From contig NZ_QRQC01000023.1 in NCBI RefSeq assembly GCF_003475325.1, positions 1-22,262 on the forward strand: a stretch of 22,262 nucleotides of DNA, given 5' to 3'. The DNA comes from Collinsella sp. AF33-16 (GTDB lineage: Bacteria > Actinomycetota > Coriobacteriia > Coriobacteriales > Coriobacteriaceae). The notes beneath the pieces were generated by a model. The model saw nothing but the letters and a program-made list of their open reading frames with translations, did not search any database and had not been told where the DNA came from. Positions 14,900 through 22,262 of the stretch are shown here, piece after piece. Each line of letters opens with the position of its first letter. Position 1 is the first letter of the stretch. The translations under genes and the position numbers were made by a program.

Positions 14900-16363
14900 A
14901 TGACGAAGACCAAGGCACAGCAGATTATGGCGGCAACCGAGGTTCGCGCGGCAGACGACGTCACCGCAGCCATCCAAGATATCGCTGCCGAGTTTGAACC
15001 CTACATCATTAAGCAGCGCCGCCACTTCCATAAGCACCCGGAGCTGAGCCTCGCCGAGGAACGCACGACATCTGACATCGCCAACCAGCTGGACGCCATG
15101 AATATCCCCTACGAGCGTCCCCTTAAGACGGGCCTTGTGGCGACCCTTCGCGGCACCGCGCCCGACGCCTATCGCGAGGACGGCACACCACGCCGCCGCA
15201 TCCTGCTGCGCGCCGACATCGACGCCCTGCCCGTCACCGAGCAGACCGGCGAAGAGTTCGCCAGCGTCAACGAGGGCTGCATGCACGCCTGCGGCCACGA
15301 CTGCCATATCGCCATGATGCTCGGCACGCTGCAAATCCTGCGCCATATGACCGACGACATCCACGGCGAAGTCCGCATCGTCTTCCAGCCCAGCGAGGAA
15401 AACGGCCAGGGCGCCAAGCTCATGATCGGCACGGGCGTGCTCGACGGCGTCGATGGTGCCTACGCCGCGCATATCTGGAGCGAGGTTGACGCCGGCACCG
15501 TAAGCTGCGAGCCCGGTCCGCGCATGGCCAATACCGACTGGTTCCGCATCGACGTCCGCGGCACCTCGTGCCACGGCGCTATGCCCCAGCGCGGCCACGA
15601 CGCCGTTATGGTTGCCGCTGAGATCGTCAACGCACTGCAGACTATCGTCTCGCGCGAGATTAGCCCCTACGAGCCGGCCGTTATCACCGTCGGTGAGCTG
15701 CATGGCGGCACCGCGCGCAATGTTATCGCCGGCACGGCTTACCTCGCCGGCACGGTGCGCACCTACGGCGACTCGACCCACGAGGAAATGCCGGAGCTCA
15801 TGCGCCGCATCGTGGAGCATACCGCGGCAGCCCTGGGCGCCGAAGCCAAGCTCACCGACTACACCATCGCCAACTACAAAGTCGAAAACGAAGCCGCATC
15901 GAGCGAGCGCTGCCGCCAGGCCGTACTCAAATGCCTGGGCCCCGCCGGCGAGGGACATTACCGCGGCACGCTTTCGGGCGAGGACTTTTCGGAGTACCTG
16001 CGCCGCGTGCCGGGCGTGCTCGCCTTTGTAGGTGCGCGCAACCCCAAGATTGGCGCCACGTACGCTCAGCATTCCTGCTTTTACAAGATCGACGAGACTG
16101 TGCTGGCAAAAGGCTCCATGGTGGCCGCCCAGTATGCCATCGACTTTTTGGCCGAGCCCACGCAAGAGGAGCTCGACGGACCCGCTATCGCCGCGGTCGC
16201 CGAGACCAACCCCGACCTCGCCGCCAAGTTGCGTTCTGCTAAGGCCACAGCCGCCGAAGCACGCGACGCCATGCACGACGCCCGCACGGCTCGCCACGCC
16301 GCGATCAAGGGCATCCACGATGCACGCGCCGCCGCGCGCCGCGAGGAGAAGCACGACGAGTAG
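14900..16363 (+). CDS. M20 family amidohydrolase (N-acyl-amino-acid hydrolase type)
   Basis: This 487-residue di-metal peptidase of family M20D hydrolyses N-acyl amino acids or related amides; the substrate is not shown by sequence. Motifs: RHFHKHPELS (41-50), RADIDALPV (104-112), CGHDCH (131-136) with the bridging metal ligands, the catalytic pair E166-E167 in PSEENGQGA, H191, and a late GEDFSEY. The last roughly 70 residues, rich in Ala, Arg and Glu (from about 418), look like a helical or coiled-coil extension not found in ordinary members of about 390-400 residues. The ATG at 14900 follows AAGGAG; an upstream in-frame ATG at 14840 has no such site. It is the only protein gene on the plus strand. 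Confidence 0.9.
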   Translation: MTKTKAQQIMAATEVRAADDVTAAIQDIAAEFEPYIIKQRRHFHKHPELSLAEERTTSDIANQLDAMNIPYERPLKTGLVATLRGTAPDAYREDGTPRRRILLRADIDALPVTEQTGEEFASVNEGCMHACGHDCHIAMMLGTLQILRHMTDDIHGEVRIVFQPSEENGQGAKLMIGTGVLDGVDGAYAAHIWSEVDAGTVSCEPGPRMANTDWFRIDVRGTSCHGAMPQRGHDAVMVAAEIVNALQTIVSREISPYEPAVITVGELHGGTARNVIAGTAYLAGTVRTYGDSTHEEMPELMRRIVEHTAAALGAEAKLTDYTIANYKVENEAASSERCRQAVLKCLGPAGEGHYRGTLSGEDFSEYLRRVPGVLAFVGARNPKIGATYAQHSCFYKIDETVLAKGSMVAAQYAIDFLAEPTQEELDGPAIAAVAETNPDLAAKLRSAKATAAEARDAMHDARTARHAAIKGIHDARAAARREEKHDE

Positions 16364-16409
16364 CCGATTCGCGACCGTCTCGCAGTCATAGCCACATCGC
16401 GATAACAAA

Positions 16410-16443
16410 GCGGGGGCGGACGTTTCGACACGTCCGCCCCCGC
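16410..16443. terminator. Terminator shared by convergent genes
   Basis: A perfect 14-bp GC-rich stem (starting GCGGGGGCGG) with a 6-base loop stands between the M20 gene and the convergent zinc-ribbon gene. T-rich flanks (CATTTG on the plus strand, TTTGTT on the minus) are modest, but both sides suit a bidirectional stop. Confidence 0.75.
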
Positions 16444-16503
16444 TCATTTGTCAGGCTCTATTTCTTCCATTTCCGCCCCGTCCTCAAATGGCAGGTGGCA
16501 GGA

Positions 16504-17802
16504 CTACTCGTCCTGAGAGTCCTCGTCGGAGCTTGGCGCGGGGTCGGGCTCAGGCGCAGGCTCGGGCTCCGGTTCCGACATGGGCGCGGGGTCGGGCTCA
16601 GGCACGGGCGCGGGCTCAGGCTCAGGCTCAGGCACGGGCACGGGCTCGGGCTCGGGCGCAGGCGCCGCAGCGGAATCGGATACGGGCGCTGCGTCGGTGC
16701 TAAAACCAGCCGGAGCAGACTTCTTCTCAAACGGCAGCACAAAGGTCAGGACGTCATCCTTATCCTCATCAGCCCATTCAGCTGCATAACGCGCTACCCA
16801 ATAGCCAACGGCACGATGCTTGAGCATCTTGCCAAAGACCGTAAGGAATACCGTGACAAACGCTGTCAGCACCAAGAACAATACGAGCGTGATGCCACCG
16901 CCGGTAACAAGCGCCTCAATAGCCGAAGGACGGTAGTAGTAGCTATACATACCGACAGAGGCAATGGTGCCAAAGACGAACGTCAGGATCCATGTGACAA
17001 CGTTGGCGACCAGACCCGTCAAAAACTCGGGAAGGAACGAAGCGCAGAACAGCTTGGTCTTGTTGTGCTTAAACGCCGCCCAGACCTTGTCGAGCGAAAA
17101 CGCGCTCTCGACACGACCGGTCACCGCAAAGTGCATCACGGCAATGTCGGCGAACATCTTAAAGAAGACCCCCAAGACCGCCGTGGCAATCATAGCCAGG
17201 ACAAGCAGGCCAAGCGAGCCAAACAGCGCTGCCTCGAGTGCATAGGAGCCGTAATACGAATACGAGCCCGCGGCGCCAATTACCACGCTCTCCACCAGCG
17301 AAAGCACTACACCGATAACGGGAATGGCAGCGATAACCTCGAGCACGACCGAGATAACGCTCGAAAAGACTCCGAGGCCAAACGACGTGGAACGCATGAG
17401 TGGACGATCCATACCGCCATCAACCTTGAGCGACAGATCGCGACCCCACTCAATACCAAAGCCGGAACCACACACGCTCGCAATGCAAGCTGCCAAAAAG
17501 CCGATGGCAGCTGCAATGCCGCCAATAACGGGAATAAACAGCACGAGTACCGACACAACACAAATCAGCGCCGGTAAAAAGGCAATCTGGCACACGCGCT
17601 GCAGCACGCCCGGAGTCTTGGTCATATCCTCAAACGCCTGAGCCACACAGCCCTTGGACGCATTCGCCACGGGCGGTTGCGGAACAAACTGCTGGGGCTG
17701 ACCCTGAGGGGCAGAGGCTGCGGCACCGGCATTGGGGGCACCACACGCACCACAGAACTTATCGTTGTCGCCCATGGGGGCACCACACTGCGAACAGAAC
17801 AT
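16504..17802 (-). CDS. Zinc-ribbon multi-pass membrane protein with Pro/Glu tail
   Basis: This protein of about 432 residues has three parts. First is a short zinc ribbon (C3, C6, C17, C20: MFCSQCG and CGACG), then a Gly/Pro/Gln linker. Next is a membrane domain of about five to seven hydrophobic spans (roughly 65-340) with a GRDLSLKVDGGMDRPLM loop, which may belong to the DUF4013-like families. Last is a C-terminal tail of about 60 residues made almost wholly of Pro-Glu/Pro-Ala/Pro-Asp repeats, ending acidic. The ATG at 17800-17802 is chosen because AAGGG stands at good spacing; one three codons upstream abuts that site. No function is known. It may be a single gene, opposite the M20 gene. 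Confidence 0.75.
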   Translation of the reverse strand: MFCSQCGAPMGDNDKFCGACGAPNAGAAASAPQGQPQQFVPQPPVANASKGCVAQAFEDMTKTPGVLQRVCQIAFLPALICVVSVLVLFIPVIGGIAAAIGFLAACIASVCGSGFGIEWGRDLSLKVDGGMDRPLMRSTSFGLGVFSSVISVVLEVIAAIPVIGVVLSLVESVVIGAAGSYSYYGSYALEAALFGSLGLLVLAMIATAVLGVFFKMFADIAVMHFAVTGRVESAFSLDKVWAAFKHNKTKLFCASFLPEFLTGLVANVVTWILTFVFGTIASVGMYSYYYRPSAIEALVTGGGITLVLFLVLTAFVTVFLTVFGKMLKHRAVGYWVARYAAEWADEDKDDVLTFVLPFEKKSAPAGFSTDAAPVSDSAAAPAPEPEPVPVPEPEPEPAPVPEPDPAPMSEPEPEPAPEPDPAPSSDEDSQDE

Positions 17803-17952
17803 CGAGATCATCCCTTCGTATCTTGAGCGAATCATCTGGATCGCAAACGATGTCTTTGGCATCATTATCACCCAATGTGGGGACAAATACTCCAACATGA
17901 CGCATTTGCAATGCGCAGGGCGCTATTCGATTGTTTGATGAGCTCGACCGCG

Positions 17953-18975
17953 TTAGTTCGTTCCGCGGAAACCCTTGCCGACGATCTCGGAGCTGTCGAC
18001 GATCGTGATAAAGGCACCCGGATCGACTTCGCGCGCATAGCGGCGCAGTTGCACGGCCTCGCGACGGCTTAGCACGCTCATGATCACCGTCACGCACTTG
18101 CCCGAGAAAGCACCGTAGCCGCGGCTGATAGTCGCCGTACGGTTGAGATGCTTGACGATAAACTCCTCGACCTTAAGGGGCTCGGAGCAAATGACCGTGC
18201 AGACTTTACGCAGGTGGATGCTCTCGATGGCTTTGTCGACCACAAGCGTCTTGGCAAACAGGCCGAGCACGCAATACAGACCGACGCGCGGGCCGTACAA
18301 GAAGGCCGCGATGGTCACGATGCCGATATCGACCAGCAGCAGCGCACGGCCGATCTCAAGCGTCGTGCGGCGTTTGAGAATCATGGCGAGGATGTCCGTG
18401 CCGCCCGTCGAGGCACCAATATCAAAGACGATGGCGCTGCCGAGCGCCGGCAGAATCACGGCAAAGCACAGGTCGAGCCACATATCGCCCGTCATCGAGA
18501 CATCGGTCGGAATAAAGAGCTCAAACAGCGAAACATAGGCGGACAGCGCAAACGAGGCAAAGACACTCCACAGGATTGCCTTGCGCTCCAAAAAGATAAA
18601 GCCCAGAACGACCAGGACCGCATTGATAATCCACATAAAGACGCCGACGGGCAGGGTCGGGAACAGCGTGGACAGAATGACCGACACGCCCGAGGTGCCG
18701 CCAAAAGCAAAGTGATTAGGGGTTTTAAACGCGACGATGGCAAAGGCCGTGAGGATCAGGCCCAAATTGAGCTCGGCAAAAAAGCGCGGAAAGCCCGGCT
18801 CCTGGCTGCGCTTGCGACCAGCGCGCTCGCCCCGCTCGATAACATCGCGATCGACCACGCGCTCCATCGGCACTACGGGAGGACGATACACCTCCTCGGC
18901 AGCACGCGACGCCGCCTCTGCCGCAGCGGCCTCAATTGCCCATGCCTTGCTTTCTGTTTCGTGCTCGTCGGCCAT
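17953..18975 (-). CDS. YitT family membrane protein (DUF161/DUF2179)
   Basis: This 340-residue protein has five or six membrane spans and a C-terminal cytoplasmic domain. Marks of the family are FAFGGTSGVSVIL in an early span, GASTGGTDILAMIL in a middle one, and a C-terminal segment with ISRGYGAFSGK and TIVDSSEIVGKGF typical of DUF2179. The function of this widespread family is unsettled; some members affect sporulation or metabolite transport. Here the first 65 or so residues are a charged cytoplasmic extension not seen in the shorter 280-290 residue members. GAGGGG precedes the ATG. Confidence 0.9.
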   Translation of the reverse strand: MADEHETESKAWAIEAAAAEAASRAAEEVYRPPVVPMERVVDRDVIERGERAGRKRSQEPGFPRFFAELNLGLILTAFAIVAFKTPNHFAFGGTSGVSVILSTLFPTLPVGVFMWIINAVLVVLGFIFLERKAILWSVFASFALSAYVSLFELFIPTDVSMTGDMWLDLCFAVILPALGSAIVFDIGASTGGTDILAMILKRRTTLEIGRALLLVDIGIVTIAAFLYGPRVGLYCVLGLFAKTLVVDKAIESIHLRKVCTVICSEPLKVEEFIVKHLNRTATISRGYGAFSGKCVTVIMSVLSRREAVQLRRYAREVDPGAFITIVDSSEIVGKGFRGTN

Positions 18976-19018
18976 TACGGCAACCCCTCGTTAACAATTT
19001 GGAAACAATGCGCCCATT

Positions 19019-19046
19019 AGAGTAACGCGGAACGTGGGGATTGCAA
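19019..19046 (-). promoter_or_regulatory. Candidate promoter of the YitT gene
   Basis: On the minus strand, TTGCAA (19041-19046) and TACTCT (19019-19024) are 16 bases apart. They stand about 45-70 bases before the start codon. Confidence 0.4.
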
Positions 19047-19085
19047 CCCTTAGTTAGACGAGCGGTATGACTATATCGGGAGCGT

Positions 19086-19131
19086 ACAAAAACGGCCGGC
19101 CACGCTTTTGCTTGCGCGGTCGGCCGTTTAA
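19086..19131 (-). terminator. Terminator of the amaP-DUF2273-asp23 cassette
   Basis: AAACGGCCG (19090-19098) pairs with CGGCCGTTT (19121-19129). On the minus strand it ends in TTTTTG. It is about 53 bases after the asp23 stop. Confidence 0.8.
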
Positions 19132-19152
19132 TGTTTTCGCAGATAAAACCTG

Positions 19153-19177
19153 CCAAAACAAACCTGTCCCTTTTTGG
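19153..19177 (-). repeat. Stop-codon-proximal motif, copy 1
   Basis: On the minus strand this reads CCAAAA - GGGACAGGTTTG - TTTTGG, an inverted repeat around a GGGNCAGGTTT core, only four bases after the asp23 stop. A second copy with different arms follows another gene at 21761-21793. Confidence 0.4.
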
Positions 19178-19181
19178 AAGG

Positions 19182-19697
19182 TTATTCGTGCTGGCTGGTG
19201 CGGTGCTCGTGCTCCTCGGGGGTGATGACATCCTCGATGCGCAGGTTGACGCCCGCCACCTCAAGGCCGGTCATCGCGGCAAGGCGCTCGGTGACACGTG
19301 CCTTAACATCGTCGAAGATCGCGGGCGCATAGGCGCCGTACTCGATGATGACGGAGATGTTGACGACCACGCGATTGTCATCGGCGACCTCGACCGTCAC
19401 GCCCTTGGTCAGATTCTCGGCACCAAACTGCTCCTGCACAAAGTGCATGAGGTTACCCTTCATGCCCAGAACGTGCGGAACCTCGCGGGTGGCCATGGCA
19501 ACGATCTTCTCGATCACGCCGTTGGAATAGGTCAGCGAGTCCTCGGACTCATCCGATTCCTCGTCGTCCTCATCCGTATCGGACTCGGCCTCGACGAGAG
19601 CCTCATCCTCGAGCGTCACATCCTCAGCTTCGGCGACGACCGCCTCGTTCTCCTCGAGCTCGGTATCGGCTACATCGACCTTCGTATTAAAAGCCAT
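19182..19697 (-). CDS. Asp23/Gls24 family envelope stress protein
   Basis: This 171-residue protein has a very acidic, low-complexity N-terminal half (about 1-55, mostly Glu, Asp and Ala). An Asp23-type domain follows from about 56 (SNGVIEKIVAMATREVPHVLGM, then VTVEVADDNRVVVNISVIIEYGAY and RVTERLAAMTGLEV). Family members form cytoplasmic filaments next to the membrane and are induced by cell-wall or alkaline stress. The acidic leader is unusual for Asp23 and may set where or how it assembles. It ends the cassette after DUF2273, with AAGGAGG before the ATG. It shares the Asp23 fold with its partner AmaP. Confidence 0.9.
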   Translation of the reverse strand: MAFNTKVDVADTELEENEAVVAEAEDVTLEDEALVEAESDTDEDDEESDESEDSLTYSNGVIEKIVAMATREVPHVLGMKGNLMHFVQEQFGAENLTKGVTVEVADDNRVVVNISVIIEYGAYAPAIFDDVKARVTERLAAMTGLEVAGVNLRIEDVITPEEHEHRTSQHE

Positions 19698-19741
19698 GGT
19701 TCCTCCTTATGCCTGCCGCGGATGCGACAGTCGAATACATA

Positions 19742-20119
19742 TTAGCGGCCGCTAAACAGACGGCCGAAGAAGTTGACGATCCCGTTCTCGCCGTCGCGAA
19801 TTTGGCCGATCACGGCGCCGATCAGCACGAAGAATGCAATGACGAGCGTGTCCCACAGGCCCAACGTGAGCACCAACACGGCGAGGATAAAGCCGGCGAC
19901 GGCGCCGAGCGTGGTGTTGGGATGACGCACAGCATAGCTCCAGATGGCAGCGCCCGTACCCTTGATGAGACCCATAGCCTCGTCAAAATCCGCGGCTGCC
20001 GCGTCTTGTAACTCGGTTGCCTCTGCTTTGGAATCAACAGGTTCGCTCGCCGACGTGGCGCTCTGGTCAATCGTCAGGCGCGGCGTACGAGCGGTCTTAT
20101 CTTGATTGGTATCACTCAC
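19742..20119 (-). CDS. DUF2273-like small membrane protein
   Basis: This 125-residue protein has about 70 polar N-terminal residues, then a short membrane hairpin (about 73-105), then GQIRDGENGIVNFFGRLFSGR. Small DUF2273 proteins of this shape accompany AmaP and Asp23 in Gram-positive stress cassettes. It is therefore probably a membrane partner of the Asp23 filament. The start is GTG at 20117-20119, with GGAGG upstream. It overlaps the amaP stop by eight bases, which favours coupled translation. An upstream ATG would run antiparallel to amaP reading and is not used. Confidence 0.75.
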   Translation of the reverse strand: MSDTNQDKTARTPRLTIDQSATSASEPVDSKAEATELQDAAAADFDEAMGLIKGTGAAIWSYAVRHPNTTLGAVAGFILAVLVLTLGLWDTLVIAFFVLIGAVIGQIRDGENGIVNFFGRLFSGR

Positions 20120-20657
20120 CGGAAACCTCCACGGTCTGGACGGTAGTCTTGGACGGCAAAAAACGGACGCGCGCGGTCGTACCCGGCGCGCCGAGCATGG
20201 TATCGCAGGCTTCTTCGATGCGCTGCTGCATCGCGGTAGCCAGAGATGCCACGTCCTTATCGTCAAGCGCGATAGCCTCGACCTTAAAACGGACGTGCGA
20301 ATCGTCGGGGCCTTGGACGCGAGCCTCGACATGCTCGACCATCACGCGGTCGTCGCGCTCGGCAGCAACCCTGGCGCACGAAGAAAGCGCCGCAAGGGTA
20401 ACCTCGATATTGCGCTCCCCCGCCGGATGCACGCAGGACGGTTCGCGACGGGCGAACATCAGGCGGAAAAAGCTCAGCAGTACGCCGATCGCCACGACGC
20501 CGGCGCACGCCGTCACGACGATGCGCGGCATGGGGTCGCGCATCAGCAGCATAAAGCGATACGTATACGGCCCCCAAAACTGGCAGACAAGCGTACCCAG
20601 TGCCACGATGGTGGCGGCAAGATACACGATCGCTAGGGCTCGTTTGAGTACGCGCAC
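20112..20657 (-). CDS. amaP: Alkaline shock response membrane anchor protein AmaP
   Basis: This 181-residue protein has two membrane spans near the N-terminus (about 7-30 and 45-65), then a cytoplasmic Asp23-like domain (VEARVQGPDDSHVRFKVEA and later TTARVRFLP strands). In staphylococci AmaP anchors Asp23 under the membrane. The order amaP-DUF2273-asp23 here matches that role. The start is GTG at 20655-20657, with GGGAG upstream; no ATG fits better. It is the first gene of the cassette, directly after a -10 box that overlaps the yebC terminator. Confidence 0.85.
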   Translation of the reverse strand: MRVLKRALAIVYLAATIVALGTLVCQFWGPYTYRFMLLMRDPMPRIVVTACAGVVAIGVLLSFFRLMFARREPSCVHPAGERNIEVTLAALSSCARVAAERDDRVMVEHVEARVQGPDDSHVRFKVEAIALDDKDVASLATAMQQRIEEACDTMLGAPGTTARVRFLPSKTTVQTVEVSGE

Positions 20658-20707
20658 GCGGCGCTCCCTTCAAATCTCGGCTCTCGAAATGCAAAACGGT
20701 TCGCATC

Positions 20708-20713
20708 ATTATA
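20708..20713 (-). promoter_or_regulatory. -10 box of the amaP cassette, overlapping the yebC terminator
   Basis: On the minus strand a perfect TATAAT follows directly on the T-run of the yebC terminator (the last T is shared). A -35 would fall within the hairpin, and none is convincing. Confidence 0.45.
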
Positions 20714-20754
20714 AAAGAGCCGGGTCCGGTGCTCTACGCACGCGGATCCGGCTC
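20713..20754 (-). terminator. Intrinsic terminator of the YebC-family gene
   Basis: Read on the minus strand, GAGCCGGATCCG pairs with CGGACCCGGCTC (one mismatch) and is followed by TTTT. It lies 70 bases after the stop. Confidence 0.85.
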
Positions 20755-20823
20755 ATCTATTCCACGAGGCTTGCATGCTCGCTTCATTATGCCCAGATAT
20801 GCACGGCTCAATCCGTGCTGGCG

Positions 20824-21630
20824 CTACTCCTCCTCGAGGGCAGCGATGACCTCGTCGGTCATGTCCATGGTGCTGTAGACGTCCTGGACGTCGTCGAGCT
20901 CCTCAAGACGGTCGATGAGGCGCTGGACCTTCTTGGCGTCGGCGCCGGAAACCTCGGTCGGGGTGGTCGGGACCATGGTGGTCTCGGAGCCCTTGACCTG
21001 GACACCCTGCTCCTCGAGCGCCTTGGAGACAGCCATGACCTCGTTGGCAGCAGTCCAGACGATCCACTCCTCGCCGGCATCCTCGTAGTCCTCGCCACCG
21101 GCCTCGGCGATAGCCATCATGAACTCATCCTCGTCACCGGCAGCACCGTTGGCGATCATGGTCTCCTTCTTGGCGTTCTCATCCAGGATCTCCTTGGCGA
21201 CGACGATCTGGCCCTTGCGCTCAAACTGGAAGGCGACGGAGCCGGAGGTGCCCAGGTTGCCACCAGCGTGGGAGAAGGCGGAACGGACATCAGCGGCGGT
21301 ACGGTTGCGGTTGTCGGTCAGGCAGTCGACGTAGACGGCGACACCGGCGGGACCGTAGCCCTCGTACACGATGTTCTCGTAGACGGCGGCGTCAGCACCC
21401 GAACCAAAAGCCTTGTCGATAGCGGACTTGATCTTGTCCTTAGGCATGGACTGAGCCTTGGCCTTGGCAACGGCAGCGGCGAGGCTGGCGTTGTTCTCGG
21501 GCAGCGGGTCACCGCCGAGACGGGCAGCAACAGTGATGTTGCGGCTGAGCTTGGAGAAGAGGGCGGAACGCTTGGCGTCCTGCGCGCCCTTACGATGCTT
21601 GGTTGTGGCCCACTTAGAGTGTCCGGACAT
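20824..21630 (-). CDS. YebC/PmpR family transcriptional regulator or translation factor
   Basis: This 268-residue protein matches the family from the first residues: MSGHSKWATTKHRKGAQDAK, then FSKLSRNITVAAR and KDKIKSAIDKAFG. The middle domain has YEGYGPAGVAVYVDCLTDNR with NRTAADVR. The C-terminus is acidic. Members bind DNA as regulators in some bacteria, and others help ribosomes at polyproline or stalled sites. The present sequence cannot separate these roles. It is longer than the usual roughly 245 residues because of a Glu/Asp-rich stretch around 155-180. The ATG at 21630 has AGGAG upstream. It is a single gene with its own terminator. Confidence 0.95.
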   Translation of the reverse strand: MSGHSKWATTKHRKGAQDAKRSALFSKLSRNITVAARLGGDPLPENNASLAAAVAKAKAQSMPKDKIKSAIDKAFGSGADAAVYENIVYEGYGPAGVAVYVDCLTDNRNRTAADVRSAFSHAGGNLGTSGSVAFQFERKGQIVVAKEILDENAKKETMIANGAAGDEDEFMMAIAEAGGEDYEDAGEEWIVWTAANEVMAVSKALEEQGVQVKGSETTMVPTTPTEVSGADAKKVQRLIDRLEELDDVQDVYSTMDMTDEVIAALEEE

Positions 21631-21760
21631 ACGTGTCTCCTATCGGTTTCGACCTAAAGCCCAGCGCAGATGCTCGGGCAATATAAACAAACGTCGTTAT
21701 GATATACCTACTAGCCTGCGAGATAAACCCCAAAATGAAGGCGTCGTGATGATGTCCCCT

Positions 21761-21793
21761 TTGGTGCAAAGAAACCTGACCCCAATGCACCAA
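21761..21793 (-). repeat. Stop-codon-proximal motif, copy 2
   Basis: TTGGTGCA and TGCACCAA (8-bp perfect arms) enclose a core reading GGGGTCAGGTTTC on the minus strand. It starts one base after the stop of the membrane-protein gene. The core GGGNCAGGTTT(G/C)TTT matches copy 1 at 19153-19177, but the arms differ. Confidence 0.45.
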
Positions 21794-21794
21794 G

Positions 21795-22262
21795 TTAGGA
21801 CCAGAGGAAGTCGCTGCGGGTGACGGTGGCGCCGATGGCGAAGGGCATGCAGGCGATGACCGGATACAGGTAGCGCATGTAGGTCGAGCCGTTGCACGGA
21901 CCAATCAGGCACACGGCGAGCACGCCCAACAGCGGCACCCAGATCGCCAGCGCACGCCATGAATGACGACGCAGCAGGTAGACCACCACGGCAATCATGA
22001 TCCACACATAGGTGGCCGAGCTCATGGTGAGCGAAATAAACGGGATGCGCTGCACCGCCACACGGTACAGATTGATCAGGTGGTCACACCAGCGCACCAC
22101 GTTGCTGTCAACCGGATGGAAGTCGAAGTACTTGAGGTTGTCGGGACGCGCCATGATCTCGGCACTACGCGCCGTGCTGTAGACCCAGGCATCGCGGGCA
22201 CTCGGATAAAAGTAGCCGTAAGGGGGTGCGGACGATTTCTTGGACCGCGCCTAGGCGTATCC
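21795..22262 (-). pseudogene. 3' end of a large membrane-protein gene, apparently frameshifted (5' part outside the window)
   Basis: The readable C-terminus (from PYGYFYPSARDAWVYS to IGATVTRSDFLWS) has two or three membrane spans and an NGSTYMRYLYPVIACMP segment. This recalls the DUF6020-type or glycosyltransferase-like polytopic proteins, though the family call is weak. Going upstream, the frame meets a TAG at about 22250-22252. If one base is removed from the five-G run 22222-22226, the other frame joins cleanly to give LGAVQEIVRTPYGYFYPS. So the gene has either a one-base insertion or a sequencing error there. It runs off the right edge of the window. The first ATG inside (22152-22154) is not likely to be the real start. 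Confidence 0.6.

Noticed and set aside
14759..16447. A 562-codon minus-strand ORF over the M20 gene
   Set aside because: It is a shadow of the M20 peptidase, whose motifs and ribosome site are clear.
19742..20332. Longer 196-codon start for the DUF2273-like gene
   Set aside because: The extra N-terminal part overlaps amaP in another frame and is Arg/Ser-rich like antisense noise; the GTG with GGAGG is better.

Overview
The window is about 22 kb of dense, GC-rich bacterial chromosome, with almost every gene on the minus strand; only a tRNA-Val and one M20 peptidase are on the plus strand. Gene content and style suggest an actinobacterium of the Coriobacteriia, most like Collinsella: GC-rich codon use, an FMN-riboswitch ECF riboflavin transporter, an AmaP/DUF2273/Asp23 cassette, and many intergenic palindromes. 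The taxonomic call is inference; there is no rRNA or other decisive marker here.

Layout by position. (1) 1-617: tRNA-Val(TAC) with its terminator, a tRNA-like T-arm relic, and an AT-rich MITE-like element with about 32-bp terminal inverted repeats. (2) 618-5650: argC-argJ-argB-argD, transcribed right to left. It makes ornithine from glutamate by the acetyl-recycling route, behind a candidate ArgR operator, and ends in a nested-hairpin terminator. (3) 5673-10225: a riboflavin-uptake operon, promoter - FMN riboswitch - ribU - fused ecfA1A2 - ecfT, followed by two paralogous pyridoxamine-phosphate-oxidase-like proteins that may use the flavin.

(4) 10264-13007: groES-groEL, bracketed by two large intergenic palindromes. 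On the groEL side there is also a tandem array of roughly 80-bp units whose internal hairpins change in a compensatory way. A degenerate CIRCE-like site lies upstream of groES. (5) 13049-16443: a YtcJ-type amidohydrolase and a divergently transcribed M20 amidohydrolase. (6) 16504-18975: a zinc-ribbon multi-pass membrane protein with a Pro/Glu tail, and a YitT-family membrane protein.

(7) 19086-20713: amaP-DUF2273-asp23, an envelope-stress cassette. (8) 20713-21630: a YebC/PmpR regulator. (9) 21761-22262: the 3' end of a large membrane-protein gene that appears frameshifted at a run of five G (22222-22226) and runs off the window edge.

Most of the genes are housekeeping or metabolic. The unusual content is between genes: a MITE-like element, two very long near-perfect palindromes, a tandem hairpin array, and a small motif found directly after two different stop codons. 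No CRISPR array, intact transposase, phage gene or rRNA was seen.
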